From an uncultured Collinsella sp. (GTDB lineage: Bacteria; Actinomycetota; Coriobacteriia; Coriobacteriales; Coriobacteriaceae): a DNA stretch of 7,998 bases. Location: positions 1 through 7,998 of the forward strand of contig UQZI01000085.1 in assembly GCA_900545555.1 (NCBI GenBank). The letters are read 5' to 3'. Positions within the stretch are counted from its first letter, which is position 1, and every line of letters starts with the position of its first letter. The position numbers were made by a program, and so were the translations under genes. The notes under the pieces were generated by a model. That model did no database searches, was not told the origin of the DNA, and saw nothing but the letters and a program-made list of their open reading frames with translations. Of this stretch, positions 1 to 6,577 are shown one piece after another.

Positions 1-12
1 GGGGGGGTGGGG

Positions 13-705
13 TTACTGCTGCAACTTGGCAGCCCAGGCCTTGGCAGCAGTCAAAGCAGACGCAGACGAACCCTCAGTAGTGTTATCTGCTGCGTAAATA
101 AAGCAGTTGACCTTCATCGTGGCAGGATTGGCGAAATCCTTTTGCTCAGTCTCCTTGGGCGTAGTCACCTGGTCGAACAGCTGACCGGTCCACTTGTCCT
201 CGGTCTTGCTGGCAATAAGAGGAGTGGCCTCGGTCTCATTGCCAACATAAACGAAAAGGCCACCGAGATAATGAGTCGGTTCGCCCTCAACAGCGGTCGC
301 CTCAACGGCCTTCCAACCCTTGTTAATGGTGAAGTAAGTCGTCTTGGAATCAGCAGTCCCAGCAGACGCTGTCTCGTTCTTCACGAAAACGTACACATAA
401 GCGTTTTCGGACCCCTTGCCAATACCGACATTAGGATTCTTAGGAACAGACACGCCAGGGGCGAGCTTGGAGTCCGCAACCCAGTTAGTCTCGGTCAGAT
501 TGCCGTTGACCTTAGTCTTGTCATCCGGAATCGGCTGATCCGGATTATCAGGATTAGTGGTGGGGTGGTTGATGCCCGCAGTAGTGAAGTTGTTGGTCAG
601 GCTCGACTGCGCCGTCAGCCATGCATAGGTACCCACGCCGGCAGCCAGCACCAACAGCAACAGGGCGGCAATGATGCCGTAGCGCTTTTTCTTCTTGTTT
701 TCCAT
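13..705 (-). CDS. TasA/camelysin-like surface protein with SipW-type signal peptide
   Basis: A 230-residue exported protein. The N-terminus has a basic stretch (KKKKR, residues 4-8), a hydrophobic core (about 10-25) and then TYAWLTAQSSLTNNFTTA (26-43), the form typical of substrates of SipW-class signal peptidases; cleavage is likely just after A28. Residues 44-65 are a Pro/Asn/Asp-rich linker. Residues 70-110 (LAPGVSVPKNPNVGIG, then NAYVYVFVKN) resemble the PG..V.K.P.V.N.G..AYV core of TasA/camelysin-like proteins, which form matrix fibres or cell-surface proteins in Bacillus. The start at 705 is preferred over an in-frame codon 36 bp upstream, because AGGAAG (712-717) lies 6 nt before it. 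The gene sits 70 bp downstream of a SipW-like peptidase gene on the same strand, which supports a peptidase-substrate pair. No sorting signal is visible. Fibre formation is inference; export by the SipW route is well supported. A G-rich tract follows the stop codon at the window edge. Confidence 0.85.
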   Translation of the reverse strand: MENKKKKRYGIIAALLLLVLAAGVGTYAWLTAQSSLTNNFTTAGINHPTTNPDNPDQPIPDDKTKVNGNLTETNWVADSKLAPGVSVPKNPNVGIGKGSENAYVYVFVKNETASAGTADSKTTYFTINKGWKAVEATAVEGEPTHYLGGLFVYVGNETEATPLIASKTEDKWTGQLFDQVTTPKETEQKDFANPATMKVNCFIYAADNTTEGSSASALTAAKAWAAKLQQ

Positions 706-775
706 CGTTCTCTTCCTTTCGAGAATCGTTTTCCCCGGCAACGGCCCCTACCGCCGCCGACGCTTTTCCCTGCCG

Positions 776-1333
776 CTATGAACGCCGCTCCCTCGCATGC
801 ACGCGGGTATGCTTGCCCGCAGGCTCGTCGGGAACCATCCGATCGAGCACTATCGACGCCGCGATCAGCAGCGCCAGAACGGCCACCACAACAAGCAAAC
901 CGGGCATCGTCGTGCAATATGCGTTGACGAAGCCCAGGTAAGGGACACAAAAAGAAACAGTGCCGATAACACTCGAAAAAGGCGTCTGCTCGGCATCGTG
1001 CATGATGCTTCCGTCTGCATTTTTGTTCGCAATTCCCTGCGTGCCGATCATCTGCGCCACAGGGTCGATCTCGTACACCTGGTGCGTCACCACAGCACCG
1101 TCCGATCGGTAAAAGGTTGCATTGTCACCCACGGCAATATCCACTGGCTCAACCTGGCGAACAAACACCATGGAGCCAACGGGAAGCTCGGGTTCCATAG
1201 AGCCCGAGAGCACAGCAAAGGGCATGTATCCAAATGCACGAGGAACAAAAGAAACAACGGCAAGGGCTATGACAAGCGCGAACGCCAAGCTACTCAAAAG
1301 TGCAATAAATCGTTTGAGTCTACGCGCCGTCAA
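776..1333 (-). CDS. sipW: SipW-like (ER-type) signal peptidase I
   Basis: A 185-residue membrane serine protease that removes signal peptides at the outer face of the membrane. Visible parts: N-terminal membrane segment (about 9-30); the catalytic box SGSMEPELPVGS (43-54) with nucleophile S45; VVTHQVYEID (81-90), where H84 takes the place of the lysine base of bacterial-type signal peptidases; and GTQGIANKNAD (97-107) with the probable conserved D107. A second membrane segment lies at about 145-164, followed by a basic tail. The Ser-His arrangement and C-terminal membrane helix are those of the SipW/Sec11/archaeal branch. The start is a TTG at 1333: an in-frame TGA lies 9 bp upstream and the next ATG lies after the first membrane segment. 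The only SD-like sequence (AAGGGGG, 1347-1353) is 13 nt away, so initiation may be weak. The adjacent downstream gene encodes a protein with a matching signal peptide. The symbol is by family likeness only. Confidence 0.9.
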   Translation of the reverse strand: MTARRLKRFIALLSSLAFALVIALAVVSFVPRAFGYMPFAVLSGSMEPELPVGSMVFVRQVEPVDIAVGDNATFYRSDGAVVTHQVYEIDPVAQMIGTQGIANKNADGSIMHDAEQTPFSSVIGTVSFCVPYLGFVNAYCTTMPGLLVVVAVLALLIAASIVLDRMVPDEPAGKHTRVHARERRS

Positions 1334-1459
1334 AGTGATAATTCATCCCCCTTGAGGACCTATTCGACCCATCCAAAGGTCAGCAAGTTTCAACAGGAAC
1401 CGCAAGGCGCTTGAAAGGTGAGTCCGAAATAAGCCAATTTGGAATCTTTTCGTAATAAA

Positions 1460-1488
1460 AACATAGCGATGTGCTACACATTTTTCAA
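1460..1488 (-). promoter_or_regulatory. Candidate promoter of the sipW-like/TasA-like unit
   Basis: Read on the minus strand, TTGAAA (1488-1483) and TATGTT (1465-1460) are separated by 17 bp, a good -35 and a moderate -10 box. Transcription would start near 1453 and leave a leader of about 120 nt before the TTG start of the peptidase gene. The spacer contains a perfect 13-bp palindrome, ATGTG-CTA-CACAT on the plus strand (1469-1481), which could be an operator. This is a prediction from pattern only. Confidence 0.45.
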
Positions 1489-1736
1489 TGTTTTGTCGCT
1501 AAATGCTACTAATTTTGGCGTAAGTGGTCATTTATCCCCAAATTGGTCTGCTTTATCCAATATCTGTGACTAACCCCCTACGCAACTTCCCCATAGAGGG
1601 ATCGATTTTTTGCGGAACTAAAATAATGGGACCCCCCCCCCACATTAAAACAAATTGCTGGAAGTGCCCTTTATTTCCGACCCCTTTTACTGGAGTTTTA
1701 TGACAGCCCCATCTAGTTCGCAGCCCATAACCCTCT
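1489..1736. other. Gene-free A/T-rich intergenic stretch
   Basis: No ORF with a plausible start and ribosome binding site is visible on either strand. The first part (to about 1560) is clearly more A/T-rich than the flanking genes and has short repeats such as TTTATCC (1531-1537 and 1552-1558). CCAAATTGG (1539-1547) is the reverse complement of CCAATTTGG just outside the interval (about 1434-1442). A weak 4-bp stem near 1588-1601 is followed by T6, but it is too small to call a terminator. A 10-base C run is annotated separately. Confidence 0.5.
1632..1641. repeat. Poly-C homopolymer (10 C)
   Basis: Ten consecutive C residues preceded by GGGA. The tract is non-coding, roughly 145 bp upstream of the candidate sipW promoter on the minus strand and about 95 bp from the inverted-repeat array. 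Tracts of this length are prone to slipped-strand change, but I see no promoter element whose spacing it would set. Confidence 0.8.
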
Positions 1737-1998
1737 GAAAACCGTGTCCCAGAATTCCCGTCCGGAGTGGGATGCGGCTTCCGCTTGTGGCCCCGTTGGG
1801 AAGCCGTATCCCGCTTCGATCACAAATTCCGGGTCGCACTTTCCGCCAAGACCCTCAACCGGAAACTACATCCCATTTCTCGACCGAATGCTGGGATGTA
1901 GTTTCCACAGAGCCCTTCACCGGGAAACCGCATCCCATTCCAAAGGCAAATTCCGGGACGCAGCTTCCACAACTCCACCCATCCGGAAATCCCATCCC
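1737..1998. repeat. Array of nine 14-bp motifs in alternating orientation, 62-bp period
   Basis: A motif close to GGAARCYGCATCCC occurs at 1737, 1799, 1861, 1923 and 1985. Its reverse complement, close to GGGATGCRGYTTCC, occurs at 1769, 1831, 1893 and 1955. Each series is spaced by exactly 62 bp, and each unit is 14 + 18 + 14 + 16 bp. The linkers differ in sequence but keep their lengths. The two arms of a pair can form a stem: 1769-1782 pairs with 1799-1812 over 14 bp with one G-T pair, and 1861-1874 is the exact reverse complement of 1893-1906. The ends of the motif (GGAA and CCC) are best conserved, and the copy at 1737 is the most degenerate (11/14). Forward-facing copies at 1799-1985 are followed by a pyrimidine-rich (A/G)YTYC. 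The period is not a multiple of three, so the array is not coding. It resembles a REP/BIME-type mosaic or a protein-binding array; which one is not known. Confidence 0.85.
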
Positions 1999-2073
1999 AC
2001 TCCGCACACATCCGGGCATAGAGCAATCAGCTTATTAGGCCTTCCATCAATAAAGGGGCGCCCTCGTGTCACG

Positions 2074-2101
2074 AAAAAAGCCTCGAGAACTTCGAGGCTT
2101 T
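2074..2101 (-). terminator. Rho-independent terminator after the flavodoxin-family gene
   Basis: On the minus strand a perfect 10-bp stem (AAAGCCTCGA at 2077-2086 pairing with 2092-2101), with a 5-nt loop, is followed by T6 (2079-2074, partly within the stem). It lies about 43 bp past the stop codon of the flavodoxin-family gene, which is where a terminator for that transcript is expected. A short palindrome, TCGTGTCACGA (2064-2074), adjoins it. Confidence 0.85.
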
Positions 2102-2143
2102 CACATTTGTATTGTTTTGCACGAAGGACCGCGAACGGCGAAG

Positions 2144-2695
2144 CTACTCTCCCAGCACGGCCTTCTTGGCGGCTGCAGCCATGTTGTCCAGGTCTTCCTT
2201 GGTGGGATGGTCCTTCGCGGCAACCCAGTTGTCGAGCAGCATCTTAAATCGGGCGTTGTCGGGATCTTGCTCGAGCATGGCCTCGTAGCGCTGCTTGACC
2301 GCGGGGCCCATCTTGCCCTGGCACATCGCCCAACCTGCAAGTTCGGCATCCTCAGCCAAATTGGAAGTTACGCGATCAATAATCTGCTGGTAATAGCTCT
2401 GGTCGGCCCCAAAGCCGCAGGTGCCAAACAGGAAGACGCGCTTGCCGTGCAAGGCGGAGAGCAACGCCGCGACCGAAGGCGTGCACGCGCCCTTGTCGCA
2501 CCAAAAACCGACGAGCACCGTGTCGGCCGCGCAGGCGCCCTGCGCCTCGAGCGCAACCTGATCTGCGTCCGCATCGTCGCTCAACGCCGCGGCGTGGACA
2601 AGCTCAACACCCGCAGCCTGCAGAGCGCGCTTGATCGCGCCCGAAACCATCCTGGTATTACCGCTCTTGCTGTTAACCACCAAAGAGCACGTCAT
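2144..2695 (-). CDS. Flavodoxin-family protein (Flavodoxin_3/BilS-like)
   Basis: A 183-residue soluble protein with a flavodoxin fold, expected to bind FMN and carry electrons. The N-terminal strand and phosphate loop read SLVVNSKSGNTR (4-15), matching the T/S-x-T/S-G-N-T loop of flavodoxins. Further conserved blocks are VLVGFWCDKGACTP (60-73), VFLFGTCGFG (87-96) and WAMCQGKMG (122-130), the pattern of the Flavodoxin_3 group that includes BilS, the partner of bilirubin reductase BilR. No bilR-like gene is in the window, so that specific role is not claimed. The ATG at 2695 is chosen because GAGG (2706-2709) is 10 nt upstream; a GTG at 2701 is in frame but only 4 nt from the same GAGG. The gene lies 127 bp after the ABC exporter pair on the same strand, with a candidate promoter in the gap and a strong terminator after it. 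It may therefore be transcribed both alone and by read-through. Confidence 0.8.
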   Translation of the reverse strand: MTCSLVVNSKSGNTRMVSGAIKRALQAAGVELVHAAALSDDADADQVALEAQGACAADTVLVGFWCDKGACTPSVAALLSALHGKRVFLFGTCGFGADQSYYQQIIDRVTSNLAEDAELAGWAMCQGKMGPAVKQRYEAMLEQDPDNARFKMLLDNWVAAKDHPTKEDLDNMAAAAKKAVLGE

Positions 2696-2741
2696 AGTCA
2701 CGTTGCCTCGTTTCCCCCAAAACTAAAGCCACTAATGCAAT

Positions 2742-2782
2742 TTATTAGATGAATATCTTAGTACGAACAACGCAGATGTAAA
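2742..2782 (-). promoter_or_regulatory. Candidate promoter(s) of the flavodoxin-family gene
   Basis: Two overlapping candidates read on the minus strand. One is TTGTTC (2770-2765) and TAATAA (2747-2742) with a 17-bp spacer. The other is TTTACA (2782-2777) and TAAGAT (2760-2755) with a 16-bp spacer. The gap to the upstream exporter gene has no convincing terminator, so an internal promoter within a longer transcript is possible. Prediction from pattern only. Confidence 0.35.
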
Positions 2783-2822
2783 CCACCGCCTGTCGATTGA
2801 TTAATTTGCCCCACGGGCTTGC

Positions 2823-4682
2823 TCACTGGGCGAACTGGCTGCGGTAGAGCTCGGCGTAGAAGCCGTCTGCCGCCAGCAGCTCGTCGTGTGTGCCCCGCTC
2901 GATAATCTCGCCGTCGCGCATGACCAGAATGCAGTCGGCGTTGCGAATCGTGCTCAGGCGATGCGCCACCACAAAGCTCGTACGACCGGCCATGAGCTCG
3001 TCGAATGCCGCCTGCACTTGCAGCTCGGTGCGCGTGTCGATACTCGAGGTCGCCTCGTCCAGCAGCAAGATAGCCGGGTCGGTGAGCATAACGCGTGCGA
3101 TGCACAGCAGCTGCTTTTGACCCTGGCTAAACGTGCCGCCGTCCTCGCCGATCACCGTATCGTAGCCGCCTGGCAGCTGCACGATAAACTTGTGCGCGTG
3201 CGCGCGCTTGGCGGCTTCGATGACCTGCTCGCGCGTGGCTCCTGGGCAACCGTAAGCGATGTTGTCCGCCACCGTGCCCTCGAACAGCCACGTATCCTGC
3301 AACACCATGCCAAAGGCACGGCGCAGGCTTGCGCGCGTGTAGTCACGCGAAGACCGGCCATCGACCATGATGCGTCCGGCATCGATATCGTAGAAGCGCA
3401 GCAGCAGGTTGATGAGCGTCGTCTTGCCGCAACCCGTGGGACCGACCAGGGCAAAGCGCATGCCCGGCTTGGCGTTAATGCAGATATCCTGCAGCAGCTT
3501 GCGGTCGGGCACGTAGCTAAAGTCCACGTGCTCAAAGCTCACCTCGCCCTGCGGGGCGTCAAGCTCCACGGCATCTGGCGCATCGGGCTCCTGCTCGCGG
3601 GCATCGAGCAGCGCAAACATGCGGCGCGCCGAGGCATATGCCGTCTGGATTTGCGTGATGACGTTGGTGACCTCGTTGAACGGCTTGGTGTACTGGTTGG
3701 CGTAGGACAGGAAAATCTGCACGCCGCCCACCGTGAGCGCCGCGGGCACGCCCGTGATCACGCCCACGCAGCCGATCACAGCGACCACGGCATAGATGAT
3801 GTTGTTGATAAAGCGCGTGCCGGGGTTGGAGAGCGAACCCATAAACTGCGCGCGCTCGCCCGCGGTGTAAAGCTCGGCGTTGAGCGCGTCGAAGCGCTGT
3901 TGAGCGTGCGGGCCGTAGGCAAAGGCGTCCACGAGCTTTTGCTCACCCACATACTCCTCGATATGACCGCCCAGTTGACCCTGAATACGCTGCTGGGCCG
4001 TAAAGCTTTTATTGGAAAGCTTGGCAATGGCGCCGGCTGCAAAAATGGAAAGCGGCGTGACGAGCACCACCACGAGCGTCATGGTCAGGTTAATGGAGAG
4101 CATAAATGCGAGCGTGCCAACGATGGTGATAACGCCGGTGAAAAGCTGGGTAAAGCCCTGCAGCAGACCGTCGCCGACCTGGTCGACGTCGTTGACCACG
4201 CGGCTCATAAGGTCGCCGTGGGCATGGCTGTCGATAAAGCTGAGCGGCATGCGGCTGAGCTTGTCGCTCGCCTCCACACGCATGTCGCGCACCGTCTCAT
4301 AGGACAGGCGGTTGACGCAATAGCCCTGCAGCCACTGGAAGGCCGCGGCACCTACGACGACAATCGCGAGCTTGGTAACGAGCGGCAGCAGCGCGTCGAA
4401 GTCCACTCGACCCGACGCGACGATGAGGGCGATGCCCTCGCCGATGAGAATAGGTGTGTAGAGCTGCGAAATCACGGAGATGGCGGCGCTCACAAACGAC
4501 GCCGTAAACGAAATACGGTGCGGACGGACGTAGCCCATCAGGCGGCGGGTCACCGCGCCCACGGGATAGCGCTCGGGATCGCCGGGCTGGCGCGGACCGT
4601 CTCCCAGGTCGTTGAGGCTATCGTTGCCGGACACGTTGGCCGTCATCGTGGCGACCGAACCGGAAGAAGTGTACGGATTCAT
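2823..4682 (-). CDS. ABC exporter half-transporter, catalytically canonical subunit
   Basis: A 619-residue fusion of a six-helix membrane domain (about 50-340) and an ATPase domain (about 380-615), the usual length of MdlB/LmrD-type subunits. ATPase motifs: Walker A GPTGCGKTT (414-422), Q-loop Q462, signature FSQGQ (518-522), Walker B ILLLD (538-542) followed by catalytic E543, D-loop SSID (546-549) and H-loop H574. Residues 1-35 are a polar N-terminal extension. The signature departs from LSGGQ at its third residue. In a heterodimer this signature faces the degenerate site of the partner encoded immediately upstream, which is consistent. The ATG directly abuts the partner's stop codon, and an AAAGGAGG sequence (4691-4698) lies 8 nt upstream, so translation is probably coupled. 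Such exporters move lipids, drugs or peptides out across the membrane. The substrate cannot be read from the sequence. Confidence 0.93.
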   Translation of the reverse strand: MNPYTSSGSVATMTANVSGNDSLNDLGDGPRQPGDPERYPVGAVTRRLMGYVRPHRISFTASFVSAAISVISQLYTPILIGEGIALIVASGRVDFDALLPLVTKLAIVVVGAAAFQWLQGYCVNRLSYETVRDMRVEASDKLSRMPLSFIDSHAHGDLMSRVVNDVDQVGDGLLQGFTQLFTGVITIVGTLAFMLSINLTMTLVVVLVTPLSIFAAGAIAKLSNKSFTAQQRIQGQLGGHIEEYVGEQKLVDAFAYGPHAQQRFDALNAELYTAGERAQFMGSLSNPGTRFINNIIYAVVAVIGCVGVITGVPAALTVGGVQIFLSYANQYTKPFNEVTNVITQIQTAYASARRMFALLDAREQEPDAPDAVELDAPQGEVSFEHVDFSYVPDRKLLQDICINAKPGMRFALVGPTGCGKTTLINLLLRFYDIDAGRIMVDGRSSRDYTRASLRRAFGMVLQDTWLFEGTVADNIAYGCPGATREQVIEAAKRAHAHKFIVQLPGGYDTVIGEDGGTFSQGQKQLLCIARVMLTDPAILLLDEATSSIDTRTELQVQAAFDELMAGRTSFVVAHRLSTIRNADCILVMRDGEIIERGTHDELLAADGFYAELYRSQFAQ

Positions 4683-6536
4683 TTAGCAGCCCTCCTTTGC
4701 GCGGGCGGATGCGGAGGCGATCTGGGCGCCTGGGGCTGACGTGGGCGCCGCACTCCTCTGCTGGCCCTCGAGTTCCTCGCGGCGCAGCTGCGACTGGCAA
4801 ATCTCGCGATAGAGCTGGCAGCTTGCGTACAGCTCGTCGTGCGTACCCAGGCCCGCGACCGAGCCGTGGTCGAGCACGCAGATCATGTCGGCATCGCGCA
4901 CGGTCGAGACGCGCTGACTCACGATCACCGTGGTCAGCGGGAGCCCGCCCGCGGCGGCACCGCGTACGCTGCGCTCGCGAATGGCATGGCGAAGCGCCGC
5001 ATCGGTCTTAAAGTCGAGCGCCGAGGCGGAGTCATCCATGATCAGAATCTGCGGCGAGCCCACCAGAGCACGCGCGATGGTCAGGCGCTGGCGCTGACCG
5101 CCGCTGAAGTTCTTGCCGCCCGCCTCAACCGGGGCATCGAGCCCCTGCGGCTTGTTGCGCACGAACTCGCTGGCCTGCGCTATATCGAGCGCCGCCCACA
5201 GCTCCTCATCGGTCGCCGACTCATCGCGCCAGGTTAGGTTGCTGCGGATCGTGCCGCTCACGAGCGACGCGCGCTGCGGTACGGTCGCGACCACATGGCG
5301 CAGCTGATCGAGCGGCCAGGCGCGCACGTCGGCACCCATTACGCTCATGCTGCCGATGCCCGTGTCGTACAGGCGCGGGATGAGCGAGACGAGCGTCGAC
5401 TTACCGCTGCCCGTGCCGCCGATAATGCCGAGCGTTTTGCCCAGCGGGAGTTCCAGGGTTACGTCATTGACGGCGTTGGCGGCGCCCGCGCCAAAGGAGA
5501 AGCTCGCATGGCTCAAGCTCAGCGCGGGAACTGGAGCGACATTGCCCGGCTCGGGCAGTGCGACCGGCTCGTTGTCCTCGTCGGTGATGCTCGGCTCGCA
5601 ATTGAGCACCTCGTTGATACGCGACGCGCTGGCGCTCGCCTTGGTAAAGACCACGACCAGGTTGGCGACATACACGATGGAGGTGAGGGTCTGCGTCATG
5701 TAGTTGACGAACGCCATGACCTGACCCTGCGTGAGATCGCCCACGTTGACCTGGATGCCACCCACCCACAGGATGGCACACACGCCCAGGTTCATCACCA
5801 AAAACGTGACGGGATTAAGGATCGACGAGAGCTTGCCCACCGCGATGGCAGTATTGGCCTGATCGTCGGCCGCTTGGGCAAAACGCTCACGCTCGTGACC
5901 CTCGCGCACAAACGCCCGGACCACGCGGGCGCCCGAAAGGCCCTCGCGGCAAATGAGCGCGATGCGGTCGAGCTTTGCCTGCAGCTGCTTGTAGTACGGA
6001 ATGCAGCGCGCCATGACAAACCAGAACACCAGGCCGATGGCGGGCGTGCAAATCAAAAAGATCATGCCGAGCTTAAGGTCGATGGCAAGGGCCGCGCACA
6101 TGGATCCCACTGCTAGGAAGGGCCAACGGATGAGCATACGCACACCGAGCGCCACAGCGAGCTGCACCTGGTTGACATCGTTGGTAATGCGCGTGATGAG
6201 CGACGGCGTGCCAAAGCGATCGAGCTCGGCATAGCTCAGCATATTGATGTGCTCGTAGAGCGCGCCGCGAATGTCGGTGCCCATGCCCTGCGAGGTCAGC
6301 GCCGCCATCTTTTGGCAGACGAGCGTAAACGAGATACCGATCACAGCCATGGCGGCAAGCACCACGCCGTAACGGACAACGGCGTTCACATCGTGCGCGC
6401 CGATGCCGCGATCGATCATCTGGGCAATCACCAGCGGCGTAAGCAGGTCAAAAATCACTTCGATCAACTTGCACGCCGGGCCAATCACCATATATCGGCG
6501 AAACTTGCCACCAAAACGCCTGAGCAGCTCAATCAT
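4683..6536 (-). CDS. ABC exporter half-transporter, degenerate-site subunit
   Basis: A 617-residue membrane domain plus ATPase fusion. The membrane helices span roughly residues 15-300 and the ATPase domain about 335-590. ATPase motifs: Walker A GGTGSGKST (373-381), Q-loop Q421, canonical signature FSGGQ (477-481) and Walker B ILIMD (497-501). The next residue is D502 instead of catalytic Glu, and the H-loop reads SQRVST with Q541 instead of His. These two changes mark the degenerate-site partner of heterodimeric exporters such as TM287/288 and LmrCD. The C-terminal tail (about 590-617) is Ala/Ser-rich and polar. The start ATG at 6536 is preferred: AGGGAG (6546-6551) lies 9 nt upstream, and MIELLRRF is typical for the family. 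TTG at 6569 and GTG at 6563 are also in frame but lack a ribosome binding site and sit close to the probable transcription start. It is the first gene of the exporter operon. Confidence 0.93.
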   Translation of the reverse strand: MIELLRRFGGKFRRYMVIGPACKLIEVIFDLLTPLVIAQMIDRGIGAHDVNAVVRYGVVLAAMAVIGISFTLVCQKMAALTSQGMGTDIRGALYEHINMLSYAELDRFGTPSLITRITNDVNQVQLAVALGVRMLIRWPFLAVGSMCAALAIDLKLGMIFLICTPAIGLVFWFVMARCIPYYKQLQAKLDRIALICREGLSGARVVRAFVREGHERERFAQAADDQANTAIAVGKLSSILNPVTFLVMNLGVCAILWVGGIQVNVGDLTQGQVMAFVNYMTQTLTSIVYVANLVVVFTKASASASRINEVLNCEPSITDEDNEPVALPEPGNVAPVPALSLSHASFSFGAGAANAVNDVTLELPLGKTLGIIGGTGSGKSTLVSLIPRLYDTGIGSMSVMGADVRAWPLDQLRHVVATVPQRASLVSGTIRSNLTWRDESATDEELWAALDIAQASEFVRNKPQGLDAPVEAGGKNFSGGQRQRLTIARALVGSPQILIMDDSASALDFKTDAALRHAIRERSVRGAAAGGLPLTTVIVSQRVSTVRDADMICVLDHGSVAGLGTHDELYASCQLYREICQSQLRREELEGQQRSAAPTSAPGAQIASASARAKEGC

Positions 6537-6545
6537 GTATAGGCG

Positions 6546-6551
6546 CTCCCT
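6546..6551 (-). promoter_or_regulatory. Ribosome binding site fixing the exporter start
   Basis: AGGGAG on the minus strand, 9 nt before the ATG at 6536. It decides between this ATG and the longer in-frame TTG and GTG options upstream, for which no such sequence is seen. Confidence 0.65.
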
Positions 6552-6577
6552 ATCATCATTCACACTCAATTCGAATC

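Noticed and set aside
7..927. 306-codon open frame on the plus strand
   Set aside because: It runs antisense across two well-supported minus-strand genes and their spacer. The translation is Arg/Leu/Ser-rich with no recognisable domain.
1585..1611. Terminator-like stem followed by T6
   Set aside because: The stem is only about 4 bp and no gene ends nearby on the plus strand.
1737..1998. CRISPR array
   Set aside because: The motifs are only 14 bp, alternate in orientation, are imperfect, and have 16-18 bp linkers; no cas genes are present. A CRISPR array has direct repeats of about 24-37 bp with spacers of about 30-40 bp.
1744..2247. Open frames on the plus strand through the repeat array
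   Set aside because: The array period of 62 bp is not a multiple of three, so the repeated motif falls in changing frames. The frames also run into the terminator and the flavodoxin-family gene.
2886..4739. 617-codon open frame on the plus strand
   Set aside because: It lies exactly opposite the ABC exporter gene. Its His/Arg/Ala-rich translation has no domain, while the minus strand shows all ATPase motifs. It is an artefact of GC-rich codon use.
5295..6116. 273-codon open frame on the plus strand
   Set aside because: It is antisense to the degenerate-site exporter subunit, with the same low-complexity basic composition and no ribosome binding site or motif.
6537..6569. Longer N-terminus of the first exporter subunit from TTG at 6569
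   Set aside because: There is no SD before it, and it nearly coincides with the probable transcription start. The ATG at 6536 has an SD and gives the family-typical N-terminus.
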